Shown: positions 7,817 through 18,596, counted from the stretch's first letter. The stretch: DNA of 49,532 nucleotides from Peptacetobacter sp. (GCF_029264495.1 NZ_JARIBH010000022.1:1-49532), one strand, 5' to 3'. Notes: generated by a model from the sequence alone, not told the origin. Program-made: numbers and translations.

Positions 7817-9325
7817 ATGAAAATAGGATTTGACCATGAGAAATATTTAAAAGAACAATCTAAATATATATTAGAGAGAGTTAATAATTTTGACAAATTA
7901 TATCTTGAATTTGGAGGAAAATTAATTGCAGATTTACATGCAAAAAGAGTTCTTCCAGGATTTGATGAAAATGCAAAAATAAAAGTTTTAAGCTATATGA
8001 AAGAATCAGTAGAAGTAGTTATATGTGTTTATGCTGGAGATATAGAAAGAAATAAAGTAAGAGGAGACTTTGGTACAACTTATGATATGGAAGTTCTTCG
8101 ATTAATAGATGATTTAAGATCATATGATTTAGATGTAAATAGCGTTGTAATAACAAGATACGAAGGACAGCCAGCTACAACAGTATTTATAAATAAATTA
8201 GAAAAAAGAGGAATTAAAGTTTATAAACATGCACCTACAAAAGGGTATCCTTCAGATGTTGATACAATAGTAAGCGAAGAAGGATTTGGTGCTAATCCAT
8301 ATATAGAAACTACAAAGCCAATAGTTGTTATGACAGCACCAGGTCCAAATAGTGGAAAACTAGGTACTTGTTTAAGTCAGTTATATCATGAAAATAAAAG
8401 AGGAAATGAAGTCGGATATTCAAAATTTGAAACTTTCCCTGTTTGGAATGTTCCACTAAAACACCCGTTAAATATAGCATATGAAGCTGCAACTGTAGAT
8501 TTAAAAGATGTTAATATGATAGATTCATTCCATCTTGAAAAATATGGAGAAATGTCTGTAAACTATAACAGAGATTTAGAGTTATTCCCAGTATTAAAAA
8601 AAATAATAGAAAAAATAACAGGAAAAGAATCTATGTTCCAATCACCAACAGACATGGGTGTTAATAGAGTAGGATTCGGAATAGTAGATGATGAAGTAGT
8701 AAGAGAAGCATCTATAGAAGAAATAATAAGAAGATATTTCAATACTGCTTGTGATTATAAAAAAGGACAAGTAGATAAAGCTGCTTTACAGAGAATGAAA
8801 TTTATAATGGAAGAATTAGATTTAAAACCAGAAGATAGAAAAGTTGTAAATCCTGCTAGAGAATATAGTAGAGTATTAAAAGAAAAATCAGATGATAAAA
8901 ATGATATGTGTCCAGTTATGGCTATAGAACTAGAAGATGGTACAATTCTTACAGGAAAAGGGTCAGAACTTATGAATGCATCAGCAGCATTAATACTTAA
9001 TGCAATAAAATCATTAGGAAATATACCTGATGAAATGCATTTAATATCAAGAACAATACTAGATCCAATAGTAGAATTAAAATCAAAAATATTATCAAGT
9101 AAAAACAATGCTCTTAGTTGTCAAGAAGTTTTAGAAGCATTAAGTATTTGTGCAGTAACAAATCCAAGTGCATCATATGCTCTTGAAAAACTTTCTGAAC
9201 TAAAAGGATGCCAGGCCCATTCAACAGTTATGATGACTAAAGATGATGAGCAAACGCTTAAAAAAATAGGTATAGATGTAACTTGTGATCCAGAATTTGC
9301 ATCACAGAATTTATATTATATATAA
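7817..9325 (+). CDS. DUF1846 (UPF0371) family protein
   Basis: This 502-residue soluble protein matches the DUF1846/UPF0371 family over its full length, judged by the N-terminus [18 protein letters not shown], the motif [19 protein letters not shown] (about residue 173) and the C-terminal [10 protein letters not shown]. Family members are widespread in Firmicutes and have no agreed function that I know of. The TAPGPNSGK stretch resembles a phosphate-binding loop, but that is only suggestive. The gene stands alone between its own promoter and terminator. ATG at 7817 is preceded by a GATAGGGGTG box. Its well-formed promoter suggests steady expression. Confidence 0.88.
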   Translation: MKIGFDHEKYLKEQSKYILERVNNFDKLYLEFGGKLIADLHAKRVLPGFDENAKIKVLSYMKESVEVVICVYAGDIERNKVRGDFGTTYDMEVLRLIDDLRSYDLDVNSVVITRYEGQPATTVFINKLEKRGIKVYKHAPTKGYPSDVDTIVSEEGFGANPYIETTKPIVVMTAPGPNSGKLGTCLSQLYHENKRGNEVGYSKFETFPVWNVPLKHPLNIAYEAATVDLKDVNMIDSFHLEKYGEMSVNYNRDLELFPVLKKIIEKITGKESMFQSPTDMGVNRVGFGIVDDEVVREASIEEIIRRYFNTACDYKKGQVDKAALQRMKFIMEELDLKPEDRKVVNPAREYSRVLKEKSDDKNDMCPVMAIELEDGTILTGKGSELMNASAALILNAIKSLGNIPDEMHLISRTILDPIVELKSKILSSKNNALSCQEVLEALSICAVTNPSASYALEKLSELKGCQAHSTVMMTKDDEQTLKKIGIDVTCDPEFASQNLYYI

Positions 9326-9338
9326 AAATAGATTAATA

Positions 9339-9366
9339 AAAGAGTCTCTTTAAGAGGCTCTTTTTT
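9339..9366 (+). terminator. Terminator after the DUF1846 gene
   Basis: AAGAGTCTCTT and AAGAGGCTCTT form the stem, followed by a run of Ts. Confidence 0.88.
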
Positions 9367-9526
9367 ATATTAAAGTCTATATTTGTGTTTGCTTTTATAA
9401 TTATAAATAATTCGATTTCAATGAAATAAAACATAAAAATCAAATATCGAACAGATGTACTTTTAATAAGATAAATATTATGATATATTTTAATATGTAA
9501 ATTTATAGATAATATAGGTGAGAATT

Positions 9527-10627
9527 ATGAAAAATAGGAAAATTATTCATATAGATATGGATGCTTTTTATGCATCTATTGAACAAAGAGATAATCCAAA
9601 ATTAAAAGGAAAACCCTTAATAGTAGGAGGTTCCCCTAAAGGAAGAGGAGTAGTATCCACCTGTTCATATGAGGCTAGAAAATATGGTATACATTCTGCT
9701 ATGTCTTGTAAGGAAGCATATATAAGATGTCCATATGCTATATTTGTGCAACCTAGATTTTATATATATAAAAAAGAATCAGAAAAGATAAGAGAAATAT
9801 TTTATAGATATACTGATTTAGTAGAACCATTATCATTAGATGAAGCATATTTAGATGTTACAATTAATAAAAAAGGAATAAAAAGTGCAACCATTATAGC
9901 GAAAATGATTAAAGAAGATATAAAAAATGAAATAAATATAACAGCTTCAGCGGGAGTATCATACAATAAGTTTATTGCAAAATTAGCTTCAGATTATAGA
10001 AAGCCAAATGGGTTAACTGTCATAACAGAAAAAGAATCACAAAAATTTTTAGATGCTTTGCCAGTAAAAAAATTTTTTGGAGTTGGGAAAGTTACAGAAA
10101 AACACTTAATAAATAATGGGATAAAAAATGGGTATGATCTTAGAAATACAAGTTTGGATAAATTGGAAAAAATATTTAAAAATAGAGGTCTTGAACTGTA
10201 TAATTTTGCAAGAGGAATAGATAATAGAGAAGTAAATCCTAGTAGAATAAGAAAATCTATAGGTGCTGAAATGACATTATTGGAAAATAAATTTATAGAT
10301 GATGCAGAAACGGTAATTATTTTAGATGATTTATGTGAAGAAGTGTGCAATAGAATGCAGAAAGAAGAAAAATATGCAAAAACAATAACTTTAAAAATAA
10401 AGTTTGAAGATTTTAAAACTATAACAAGAAGTATTAGTGTTAAAGAATATATAAAAAATTATGAAGAAATACGATTTTATACAGATGAACTATTAAAACA
10501 TATAGGTAAAATAGATAAACAGATAAGATTATTCGGAGTATCAATATCTAATTTGGAAAATAAAGATAATATAATTAAAGAAATAACTTTATTTGATTAT
10601 GTTAATTCAAAAGATTACGTACTTTAA
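9527..10627 (+). CDS. dinB: DNA polymerase IV (Y-family)
   Basis: This is a translesion DNA polymerase of 366 residues. The catalytic motifs are HIDMDAFYASIEQRD with Asp10, and SLDEAYLDV with Asp105 and Glu106; ASAGVSYNKFIAKLASDYRKP is the next conserved block, here interrupted only by normal variation. A helix-hairpin-helix thumb follows (FFGVGKVTEKHL), then the little-finger domain. A C-terminal ITLFDY may serve as the sliding-clamp motif. The start is ATG at 9527, since AGGTGA lies 6 bases upstream; a GTG three codons earlier is part of that box. No LexA-type operator was recognised upstream. Confidence 0.95.
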   Translation: MKNRKIIHIDMDAFYASIEQRDNPKLKGKPLIVGGSPKGRGVVSTCSYEARKYGIHSAMSCKEAYIRCPYAIFVQPRFYIYKKESEKIREIFYRYTDLVEPLSLDEAYLDVTINKKGIKSATIIAKMIKEDIKNEINITASAGVSYNKFIAKLASDYRKPNGLTVITEKESQKFLDALPVKKFFGVGKVTEKHLINNGIKNGYDLRNTSLDKLEKIFKNRGLELYNFARGIDNREVNPSRIRKSIGAEMTLLENKFIDDAETVIILDDLCEEVCNRMQKEEKYAKTITLKIKFEDFKTITRSISVKEYIKNYEEIRFYTDELLKHIGKIDKQIRLFGVSISNLENKDNIIKEITLFDYVNSKDYVL

Positions 10628-10730
10628 TATTATTTTATAATATGTTATCATATACTGTACATTGTTTTAGTGTATAATAAAATATTTTCTGATTAATTAA
10701 ATTTATATTATGTAGTAAGGAGAAAATGGA

Positions 10731-12098
10731 ATGACAAACAAAAGTAGTCAAAATGAATTGGAGACAGGTAGCGTTGGTAAGTTATTATTCAAGCTAGCTA
10801 CACCTGCAATAGTAGCTCAACTTGTTAATGTTTTATACAATATAGTTGACAGAATGTTTATAGGAAGAATGGAAAATGGAGCAGTAGCAATGGCTGGTGT
10901 TGGACTTTCATTTCCTATAATAACACTAATAAGTGCATTTTCAGCACTTATAGGTATGGGTGGAGGCCCATTAGCAGCAATAAAAATGGGAGAAAAAGAT
11001 AATGATGGAGCTGAAAAGATAATAGGTAATGCAGTTGCAGCTTTAATTATTTTATCGATAGTTATAACTATTGGATTCCAAATTTATAAAGAAGAAATTT
11101 TATGGTTATTTGGAGCAAGTAATAATACTATAACTTATGCAGTAGATTATATGAGAATATATTTAGCAGGAACAATATTTGTTATGATTGCATTAGGGTT
11201 AAATCCATTTATAACAACTCAAGGATTTGCAAAAATAGGAATGATAACTGTAACAATTGGTGCTGTTTTAAATATAGTGCTTGACCCTATATTTATATTT
11301 GGGTTGAACATGGGAGTAAAAGGTGCAGCTTTAGCCACTATAATATCTCAAGGGGTTTCTGCTATATGGGTATTAAAATTCCTTTCAGGTAAGAATACAA
11401 TATTAAAAATAAGACTTAAAAATATAAGAATAAATTCAAATATTTTAGGAAAAATGATGGGATTAGGAGTGTCACCATTTATAATGCAGTCTACAGAAAG
11501 TTTAGTTTTAATTTCGTTAAATACTAAATTGCGGATGTATGGAGGAGATATAGCAGTAACTGCTATGACTGTTATGAGTAGTATTATGCAGATGATAACA
11601 CTACCAATTATAGGAATAACACAAGGTGCACAGCCGATAACATCGTATAATTATGGTGCTAGAAATTTTGATAGAGTAAAAAAATCATTTAAATTATGTT
11701 TAATAAGCTGTGTGACATTTACGGTAATAGCAACATCTGCTTGTCTAGCATTTCCAGCAATATTTGTAAAAATATTTAATAATAATTCAGAATTGATTCA
11801 ATTTACAAGTTGGGCTATGAGAATATACTTTGTAGGGATGTTATTCTTTGGTGTGCAGATAGCTTGTCAGCAGACATTCTTAGCACTTGGAAAAGCGAAA
11901 ATATCTTTAATACTTGCAATGCTTAGAAAAATAATTTTATTAATACCTCTTATATTTATACTTCCTATGTTCATGGAAAATAAATTATTTGCAGTATTAT
12001 TAGCAGAACCAGTAGCAGATATATTGGCAATTATGTCTACAGCAATATGCTTCTATATATTCTATCAAAAAACATTAAATATAGAGCAAGATAAATAA
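10731..12098 (+). CDS. MATE family efflux transporter
   Basis: This inner-membrane antiporter of 455 residues has about 12 hydrophobic helices in two pseudo-symmetric halves. The N-terminus SVGKLLFKLATPAIVAQLVN and the motifs VDRMFIGRM and ITQGAQPITSYNYGA are typical of the MATE family (NorM/DinF/MepA-like). It would export drugs or cationic metabolites driven by Na+ or H+. ATG at 10731 follows TAAGGAG by 9 bases. The substrate cannot be told from sequence. It starts about 100 bases after dinB with no clear terminator between, so partial co-transcription is possible. Confidence 0.92.
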   Translation: MTNKSSQNELETGSVGKLLFKLATPAIVAQLVNVLYNIVDRMFIGRMENGAVAMAGVGLSFPIITLISAFSALIGMGGGPLAAIKMGEKDNDGAEKIIGNAVAALIILSIVITIGFQIYKEEILWLFGASNNTITYAVDYMRIYLAGTIFVMIALGLNPFITTQGFAKIGMITVTIGAVLNIVLDPIFIFGLNMGVKGAALATIISQGVSAIWVLKFLSGKNTILKIRLKNIRINSNILGKMMGLGVSPFIMQSTESLVLISLNTKLRMYGGDIAVTAMTVMSSIMQMITLPIIGITQGAQPITSYNYGARNFDRVKKSFKLCLISCVTFTVIATSACLAFPAIFVKIFNNNSELIQFTSWAMRIYFVGMLFFGVQIACQQTFLALGKAKISLILAMLRKIILLIPLIFILPMFMENKLFAVLLAEPVADILAIMSTAICFYIFYQKTLNIEQDK

Positions 12099-12217
12099 AT
12101 GACAACTACTAAAAAAATAAATATAAAAAATACTATTTAAAAGTAGGAGAATACTATAAAAAAATGGTATAATTATATAATAGCAATTATTAAAAAATAT
12201 TGAAAGGAAGTTTCAAG

Positions 12218-13489
12218 ATGGAAGAATTAAATATGCAAGAGCTGCTTGATTTACAAGCAAAAGAAATGGAAAAAATAAAAGAAGGAAGTACTATAACTGG
12301 GAAAGTAATAGCAATAGATACAGAAGAAATAAAATTAGAATTAGAAGATTGTGCAGGTTTTGAAGGAATAATACCAGTATCAGAATTAAATTTAGAAAAA
12401 GGTAAATATGCTAGTGATGTTTATAAAATAGGTGATGAAATAACAGGTGTAATAATAAGCAAAAGAATAAAAGATACAACTGTTCAGATATCAAAATTAA
12501 AAGCTGATAAAGAAGCTGATTATGCTGAATTAAAAAGAGCTTTTGAAAATAATGAAATACTTTCATTAGTGGGTGTAAAAGCAATAGATAGAGGTGTATT
12601 TGCTGCATATAAAACTCAAGAATTATTTATACCAATATCACAGCTTGATACAAAATTTATTCAAGATACTAAAGAATATGTAGGAAAAACATTAGAAGTT
12701 TATATAAAAGAACTTGATAAAAAAAGAAATAGAGCAGTTGCGTCTAGAAGAGAAGTTCTTCAAGAAAGATTAGATAAAGAAAGAGCAGAAAGAAACGCAA
12801 GAATAAAAGCGGAAAGAGAAGAAAGATATGCAAGAATAAAAGCAGAAAGAGAAGCAGAAAAAGCGAGAATAAAAGCAGAAAAAGAAGCTATGTTTGATTC
12901 TTTAGAAGTAGGTCAGAAAAAAGAAGGAAAAGTAACAAAAATAATGCAGTATGGAGCATTTGTAGATATCGGTGGAATAGAAGGATTAGTTCATAAAAAC
13001 AATCTTTCTTGGGAAAGAGTAGAAAACGTAGAGGATTTTGTTAAAGAAGGTCAAGAAGTAGAAGTTTATGTTCTAAATATAGATGAAGAAAATAGAAAAT
13101 TTGCTTTAGCTTTAAAAGACATAAATAATGATCCTTGGAAAATAGCTTCTGAAGAATTAGCAGTAGGAGATATAATAACTGTTAAAGTTCTAAGAATAAT
13201 TGATAAAGGTGCTTTTGTAAAAGTAAGAGATGCTGTTGAAGCTTATCTACCAATAAGCGAACTTAGTGAAGATAGAGTTCTTAAAGTTCAAAATGTAGTT
13301 AATGAAGGTGATGAAGTAAAAGTAAAAATAATTGAATTTAGCTACAAAAACAGAAGAATGAAAGTTTCTAAAGTTGAAGCTGAAAGAGAACCAGAAGAAG
13401 ATATAAGTGAATATCTTGAAGTTGAAGATTCATTAGGTAGCCTTGGAGAATTATTCAAAGATAAATTCAAAAATATAGATGCTGAATAG
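12218..13489 (+). CDS. S1 RNA-binding domain protein (ribosomal protein S1 homologue)
   Basis: This 423-residue RNA-binding protein holds four S1-type OB folds: about residues 20-85, 95-165, 228-295 and 310-380. The third is the clearest (KVTKIMQYGAFVDIGGIEGL). A charged helical linker of about 45 residues separates domains 2 and 3 and repeats the unit ARIKAERE three times. Firmicute S1 homologues usually have four S1 domains, and this agrees. It may assist translation initiation or RNA turnover. The start is ATG at 12218, with AAAGGAAG 7 bases upstream; an upstream TTG lacks a binding site. The linker repeat is unusual compared with standard S1 proteins. Confidence 0.9.
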   Translation: MEELNMQELLDLQAKEMEKIKEGSTITGKVIAIDTEEIKLELEDCAGFEGIIPVSELNLEKGKYASDVYKIGDEITGVIISKRIKDTTVQISKLKADKEADYAELKRAFENNEILSLVGVKAIDRGVFAAYKTQELFIPISQLDTKFIQDTKEYVGKTLEVYIKELDKKRNRAVASRREVLQERLDKERAERNARIKAEREERYARIKAEREAEKARIKAEKEAMFDSLEVGQKKEGKVTKIMQYGAFVDIGGIEGLVHKNNLSWERVENVEDFVKEGQEVEVYVLNIDEENRKFALALKDINNDPWKIASEELAVGDIITVKVLRIIDKGAFVKVRDAVEAYLPISELSEDRVLKVQNVVNEGDEVKVKIIEFSYKNRRMKVSKVEAEREPEEDISEYLEVEDSLGSLGELFKDKFKNIDAE

Positions 13490-13562
13490 GGTTAAAATAA
13501 ACTCAAGATATTTCAAATTAAAATTAAATCATATGTAGAAATACTACATTTGAAGTAAAAAC

Positions 13563-13606
13563 AAGGCTGCTTTACATTCCTGTAGGAATAGGCAGCCTTC
13601 TTTAAT
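13563..13606 (+). terminator. Terminator after the S1-domain gene
   Basis: AAGGCTGC and GCAGCCTT form a strong 8-bp stem with an inner ATTCCTGTAGGAAT hairpin. The downstream T-run is short, and the AGGAGGGG binding site of the next gene begins right after it, so some read-through is likely. Confidence 0.75.
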
Positions 13607-13620
13607 AGGAGGGGATAGAT

Positions 13621-14340
13621 ATGAAAAAAGCTTTAATAGATTTACACGTTCATACTAATTTTGCAGGACATGCATATAGTACAGTTAAAGAAAATATTGA
13701 TACTGCAAATTTAGTAGGTTTAAAATATTTAGGAATATCAGAACATGGAGTAAAAATGCCAGGTGGACCTCATGAATTTTTCTTCCATAATCTAAAAGTA
13801 ATACCTAGAATAGTAGGAGATGTAAAAATATTAAGAGGAATGGAAGCAAACATTCTGAATTTTGATGGGAAAACAGATTTAGATGAAGACACATCAAAAA
13901 AATTGGATTATGCAATAGCAAGTCTTCATAATCCTTGTATTGCACCAGGAACAAAAGAAGAAAATACAAGAGCTCTTTTAAAAGTAATGGACAATCCAAA
14001 GGTAAAAATAATAGGTCATCCTGATGATAATAGATATGAGATAGATTATGAAATGGTTGTGAAAAAAGCAGCTGAGAAAAATATATTACTAGAAGTTAAC
14101 AACTCTTCATTAAATCCAAATAGCTCTAGAAAAGGTGCAGAAGAGAATTACATAAAAATGTTTGAATACTGTAAAAAATATAATGCAAGAGTTATATTTG
14201 GATCAGATTCTCACATATGTTATTCAATAGGAAATTTTGAAAATTGTGAAAAACTAATAAAAAAAGCTGATTTTCCAGAAAGATTAGTTATAAATTATTG
14301 GGAAGAAGAAATAGTAAAATTTTTTAATATAGAATTTTAA
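13621..14340 (+). CDS. PHP-family phosphatase (YcdX-like)
   Basis: This 239-residue metal-dependent phosphoesterase has the PHP signature blocks: DLHVHTNFAGHAYST (residues 7-21), GISEHG (39-44), LRGMEANI, ASLHNP, IIGHPDDNRYE, LEVNNSS and FGSDSHI. These supply the His/Asp/Glu ligands of a trinuclear metal site. Order and length closely follow E. coli YcdX, a member with phosphatase activity and no firmly known substrate. ATG at 13621 follows AGGAGGGG. It could be expressed partly by read-through from the S1-domain gene. Confidence 0.9.
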   Translation: MKKALIDLHVHTNFAGHAYSTVKENIDTANLVGLKYLGISEHGVKMPGGPHEFFFHNLKVIPRIVGDVKILRGMEANILNFDGKTDLDEDTSKKLDYAIASLHNPCIAPGTKEENTRALLKVMDNPKVKIIGHPDDNRYEIDYEMVVKKAAEKNILLEVNNSSLNPNSSRKGAEENYIKMFEYCKKYNARVIFGSDSHICYSIGNFENCEKLIKKADFPERLVINYWEEEIVKFFNIEF

Positions 14341-14384
14341 AGTTGTTATTGTAAAGAAATAATAATAAAAGCGAGAGTGAAATA

Positions 14385-15125
14385 ATGCTTGAAAAAATTT
14401 TGAATAGGATAGGAAAAGAAAAAGTTTTTTCTATGATTGTAGTGATATCTACAATGCTAAATATATTTTTTGTTAGTAAAGAATATATTATGTATGAATC
14501 GTTTTCTATAGATAATAAAATGTATAGATATATAGGAACTGAAGATAGTACATCTAGGTTTAAATGTGAAGATGGAACATTTTATGAATTAACAGAAACA
14601 AGAAAAGTTATAGATGATTTAAATGATGATGAAGTATATTTAACGGGAAGATACAATAGTGATTATCAACTAAAAAAGAATGATAATCAAGTTGCAAAAT
14701 ACATAAGTACAAATGACTATAAAAATACAGTAGTTATGAAATTATTTAATGGTAAAAAATTTGTAATGAATGATAAAATACATAGTGAAATATTAAAATC
14801 TGCGGTATCAATATCAAAAGAAAATGGAGAATTAGAATATAATTTTAAATATGATAAAAAAGTTCCATTTGAATATAGATTTATTGAATCTGCTATAATG
14901 TATCATTCTAGAGAAATGGGTATAATGAATTTTAAAGAAATGATAATAATACCATTTATTATGACTATTTTAGGGGCACTACTTTTTGTATATCCTGAAG
15001 AGATTTTTAAACTGAAAAAGAGATTTAGTGATGGAATTTTAGAATATACTATAGTATTTATTATAAGAGCAATAGGAGTGATATTAATTGCTATGAGTAT
15101 TTCTATCCATATGATTAAATTTTAA
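14385..15125 (+). CDS. Hypothetical membrane protein
   Basis: I do not recognise this 246-residue protein. It has an N-terminal hydrophobic helix (about residues 15-32), a polar middle region of about 150 residues that would be extracellular, and two hydrophobic helices at the C-terminus (about 188-206 and 219-243). The middle is rich in Asp, Lys, Asn and Tyr, with no cysteine pairs or catalytic motif I can name. The start ATG at 14385 has a weak GAGAGTGA site. It lies 44 bases after the PHP gene and 12 bases before the thioesterase gene, so it is probably part of an operon with them. Confidence 0.6.
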   Translation: MLEKILNRIGKEKVFSMIVVISTMLNIFFVSKEYIMYESFSIDNKMYRYIGTEDSTSRFKCEDGTFYELTETRKVIDDLNDDEVYLTGRYNSDYQLKKNDNQVAKYISTNDYKNTVVMKLFNGKKFVMNDKIHSEILKSAVSISKENGELEYNFKYDKKVPFEYRFIESAIMYHSREMGIMNFKEMIIIPFIMTILGALLFVYPEEIFKLKKRFSDGILEYTIVFIIRAIGVILIAMSISIHMIKF

Positions 15126-15137
15126 ATAAATATAAAA

Positions 15138-15695
15138 ATGAATTTGGAGATGAGTTTGTTGAAATATAAAGTATTGAAAAAACAAAATATAGGTAGACAA
15201 TGTATAGTTTGTGGAAATGAAAATAATCTTGGGCTAAAATCTGATTTTTATGAATTAGAAACAGGTGAATTATTATGTGTTTGTAATACAAAAGAATATC
15301 ATCAAAGTTATCCTGGAAGAGTACATGGTGGAATATCAGCAGCTATACTAGATGAAACTATAGGTAGAGCAGTTAGTATAGGAAATGAAGAAGTATGGGG
15401 AGTAACAGTATCTTTAGAAATAAAATATAAAAAACCAGTTCCAACAGATGCAAAAATATATGCTATAGGAAGAATAGATAGTGAAAATAGAAGGTTATTT
15501 GAAGGTAGTGGAGAAATAATATTAGAAAATGGAGAAATTGCCGCTACAGCACATGGAAAATATATGAAAATGGATATTAATAAAATAGCAGAAGGAGATT
15601 TTTTCAACGAAAAAGAATGGTTTGAAAATCCAGATGATGTAGAAGAAATTGAAATTCCAGATGTAAAAATAAAGAAAAAAAATGATAAAAAATAG
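15138..15695 (+). CDS. PaaI-type hotdog thioesterase
   Basis: This protein of up to 185 residues has a hotdog fold typical of acyl-CoA thioesterases. The blocks [16 protein letters not shown] (near residue 22), [19 protein letters not shown] and [14 protein letters not shown] are characteristic of the PaaI/YbgC-like group; the HGG and DET residues belong to the active site. A charged C-terminal extension of about 35 residues is extra. The start is uncertain: ATG at 15138 has no ribosome binding site, while TTG at 15159 has GGAG 9 bases upstream and would give 178 residues. The next gene starts 11 bases after the stop, so they are co-transcribed. Confidence 0.85.
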   Translation: MNLEMSLLKYKVLKKQNIGRQCIVCGNENNLGLKSDFYELETGELLCVCNTKEYHQSYPGRVHGGISAAILDETIGRAVSIGNEEVWGVTVSLEIKYKKPVPTDAKIYAIGRIDSENRRLFEGSGEIILENGEIAATAHGKYMKMDINKIAEGDFFNEKEWFENPDDVEEIEIPDVKIKKKNDKK

Positions 15696-15706
15696 GAGGT
15701 GATTTA

Positions 15707-17698
15707 GTGGAAAATAAATTTTTACCGATATGTAAAGAGGATATGGTAGAAAGAGGTTGGGAAGAGGTAGATTTTGCACTTGTTACAGGAGATGCATATG
15801 TAGATCATCATAGTTTTGGTACAGCAATAATATCTAGAGTATTAGAGGATGCTGGATATAAAATTGGGATAATATCTCAACCAAATTGGAAAAGTAATGA
15901 GGACTTTATGAAATTTGGTAAACCTAGATTAGGATTTTTAGTAAATTCAGGAAATATGGATTCTATGGTAAATCATTATTCAGTAAGTAAAAGGAGAAGA
16001 GATAAAGATTTATATTCTCCAGGAGGTCAAATGGGCAAAAGACCAGATAGAGCAGTGATAGTATACTGCAACAAAATAAGAGAAATATATGGTGATATAC
16101 CAATTGTAATCGGTGGTATAGAAGCTAGTTTAAGAAGATTTTCACATTATGATTATTGGAATGATAGAGTGAGAAATTCTATATTAGTAGATAGTGGTGC
16201 TGATTTATTAGTATATGGAATGAGCGAAAAACAAATAGTTGAAGTTGCTGATGCTTTAAATGATGGATTTGACCCTAAATACATAAGACATATAAACGGA
16301 ACTTGTTATCTAGCAGATTCAATAGATGAGGTATATGGAGATTATATAGTAATTCCTTCACATGAGGAGACAGTTTCAGATAAAAGAAAATATGCAGAAG
16401 CATTTAAAGTCCAATACGAAGAACAAGATCCAATAAGAGGTAAAATAATAGTACAACAACATGGAGATAAGTATCTAGTTCAAAATATACCAGAAAGACC
16501 TTTAACTAGAGAAGAATTAGATAAAGTATATGCACTACCATATCAAAAAGATTATCATCCTATATATAAAAAGGATGGAGGAATACCAGCTATAAATGAA
16601 GTTAAATTCAGTATTGTAAGTAACAGAGGTTGTTTTGGAAGCTGTTCTTTCTGTGCAATAACATTCCATCAAGGAAGGATGATTCAAAGTAGAAGTAAAG
16701 AATCGATAATAAATGAAGCAAAAGAAATGACAAAAATGCCTGATTTTAAAGGATATATACATGATGTTGGAGGTCCTACTGCTGATTTTAGAGAACCAGC
16801 TTGTAAGAAACAATTAAAACACGGGACTTGTAAAAATAGACAATGTCTGTATCCATCTCCTTGTAAAAATCTTAATTCTGACCACAGTGATTATATAGAT
16901 TTACTAAGAAAAGTAAGGAGTATAGAAGGAGTAAAAAAAGTATTTGTAAGATCTGGTATAAGATATGATTTTGTAATGGCAGAAAAAAATGATAAATTTT
17001 TAAATGAACTTATAAAACATCATGTAAGTGGACAATTAAAAGTTGCACCTGAACACGTATCAGAAAGAGTACTAGATTATATGCAAAAACCAGCAGGAAA
17101 AACATATAATAATTTTAGAAAAAAATTCTTTGATATAAATGAAAAACTGGGATTAAAGCAATATTTAATACCATATTTAATGTCTAGTCATCCAGGATGT
17201 GAATTAGATGATGCTATAGAATTAGCAGAATTTTTAAGAGATACACATTATCAACCAGAGCAAGTACAAGATTTTTATCCAACTCCGGGAACACTATCAA
17301 CAGCGATGTTTTATACAGGATTAAATCCAATAGATATGAAACCAGTATATATACCAAAAGATAGACATGAAAAAGCAATGCAAAGAGCTTTACTACAATT
17401 TTCAAATCCTAAAAATTATGATTTAGTACATGAAGCACTTGTAAAATCGAATAGAGAAGATTTAATTGGATATGGAAAAAATTGTCTTATAAAACCAAGA
17501 AAAGGTGATTGGAGCTATGAAGAAAAAGAAACTTCAAAATCAAGAAGTAATAACAGAAAAAATAGTTCTAGGAATGCTAATAAATCAGTCCAAACAAGAG
17601 GGAAAAAACAAAGAGGAAAATCGTCTAAAAGTAAAGAAAACAATACTAATAACAGAAAAGCCAATAATAATTTAAAAAGAAAGAAAAAAAGAAAGTAA
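15707..17698 (+). CDS. YgiQ family radical SAM protein
   Basis: This 663-residue iron-sulfur protein carries the radical SAM motif CFGSCSFC (Cys309, Cys313, Cys316) that binds the 4Fe-4S cluster, and a long N-terminal domain typical of the UPF0313/YgiQ family. A further Cys-rich stretch follows ([15 protein letters not shown]). The substrate of the family is not established to my knowledge. The last about 70 residues are a low-complexity Lys/Arg/Asn/Ser tail, consistent with nucleic-acid or ribosome contact, though that is inference. The GTG start at 15707 has AGGAGGTGA 5 bases upstream, overlapping the end of the thioesterase operon. Confidence 0.9.
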   Translation: MENKFLPICKEDMVERGWEEVDFALVTGDAYVDHHSFGTAIISRVLEDAGYKIGIISQPNWKSNEDFMKFGKPRLGFLVNSGNMDSMVNHYSVSKRRRDKDLYSPGGQMGKRPDRAVIVYCNKIREIYGDIPIVIGGIEASLRRFSHYDYWNDRVRNSILVDSGADLLVYGMSEKQIVEVADALNDGFDPKYIRHINGTCYLADSIDEVYGDYIVIPSHEETVSDKRKYAEAFKVQYEEQDPIRGKIIVQQHGDKYLVQNIPERPLTREELDKVYALPYQKDYHPIYKKDGGIPAINEVKFSIVSNRGCFGSCSFCAITFHQGRMIQSRSKESIINEAKEMTKMPDFKGYIHDVGGPTADFREPACKKQLKHGTCKNRQCLYPSPCKNLNSDHSDYIDLLRKVRSIEGVKKVFVRSGIRYDFVMAEKNDKFLNELIKHHVSGQLKVAPEHVSERVLDYMQKPAGKTYNNFRKKFFDINEKLGLKQYLIPYLMSSHPGCELDDAIELAEFLRDTHYQPEQVQDFYPTPGTLSTAMFYTGLNPIDMKPVYIPKDRHEKAMQRALLQFSNPKNYDLVHEALVKSNREDLIGYGKNCLIKPRKGDWSYEEKETSKSRSNNRKNSSRNANKSVQTRGKKQRGKSSKSKENNTNNRKANNNLKRKKKRK

Positions 17699-17743
17699 AA
17701 AATTTATTTAGTTAAGATTTTAGTTTTCTTAAAGGGGATAAAT

Positions 17744-18583
17744 ATGAGAAAAATAGATTCAAAATTAATAACAGATATAGTAAAAAATATGTGTATTGAG
17801 GCTAATATATTTTTAGGTGATGATATAAAAAAATGTATTAAAGAAAATATAGAAATAGAAAAAAATAATATAGGAAAAGATATTTTAAAGATATTACTAG
17901 AAAATACTGAAAAAGCTGAAGAAAAAAATATTCCGATATGCCAAGATACTGGAATGGCGGTATTTTTTGTGAATGTAGGGCAAGATGTAATAATAGAAGG
18001 TGATACACTAACAGAAGCTATAAATAAAGGAGTATCTAAAGGATATACAGAAGGTTTCTTGAGAAAATCAGTAGTTTCACCTATAGATAGAATAAATACA
18101 AATGATAATACTCCAGCTATAATACATTATGATTTTATAAAAGGAGATAAAATAGAAATAGAATTTGCTGCAAAAGGTTTTGGTAGTGAAAATATGAGTG
18201 CTTTAAAGATGTTAAAGCCATCAGATGGTATAGAAGGAATAAAAAACTTTATAATAGAAACAGTTTCAAATGCAGGACCTAATCCTTGTCCACCAACAAT
18301 AATAGGAGTTGGTATAGGGGGTACTATGGAAAAATGTTGTGAAATAGCAAAGCATGCTCTATGTAGGGAATTAGGAGTACATAACAAAGATAAAAAAATA
18401 GCTCAATTAGAAAAAGAATTGTTATCAGAAATAAATAAACTCGGAATAGGTCCTCAAGGGTTTGGAGGAAGTACAACATCTTTAGGCATAAATATAGAAA
18501 CATTTCCAACACACATAGCAGGATTACCAGTTGCAGTAAATATAAATTGTCATGCGTCTAGACATAAAAAGGTAATAATATAA
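17744..18583 (+). CDS. Class I fumarate hydratase, alpha subunit
   Basis: This is the catalytic, Fe-S-containing subunit (279 residues) of a two-subunit class I hydro-lyase that interconverts fumarate and malate. The likely 4Fe-4S ligands are in PICQDTGMAV (near residue 66), NPCPPTIIG and EKCCEIAKHA. The C-terminus has GFGGSTTSLGINIE. It is followed 13 bases later by the beta subunit and then a malic enzyme, which strongly favours fumarase over the related L-tartrate dehydratase. ATG at 17744 has AAAGGGG about 6 bases upstream. Confidence 0.92.
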   Translation: MRKIDSKLITDIVKNMCIEANIFLGDDIKKCIKENIEIEKNNIGKDILKILLENTEKAEEKNIPICQDTGMAVFFVNVGQDVIIEGDTLTEAINKGVSKGYTEGFLRKSVVSPIDRINTNDNTPAIIHYDFIKGDKIEIEFAAKGFGSENMSALKMLKPSDGIEGIKNFIIETVSNAGPNPCPPTIIGVGIGGTMEKCCEIAKHALCRELGVHNKDKKIAQLEKELLSEINKLGIGPQGFGGSTTSLGINIETFPTHIAGLPVAVNINCHASRHKKVII

Positions 18584-18596
18584 GGGGAAGATATTT

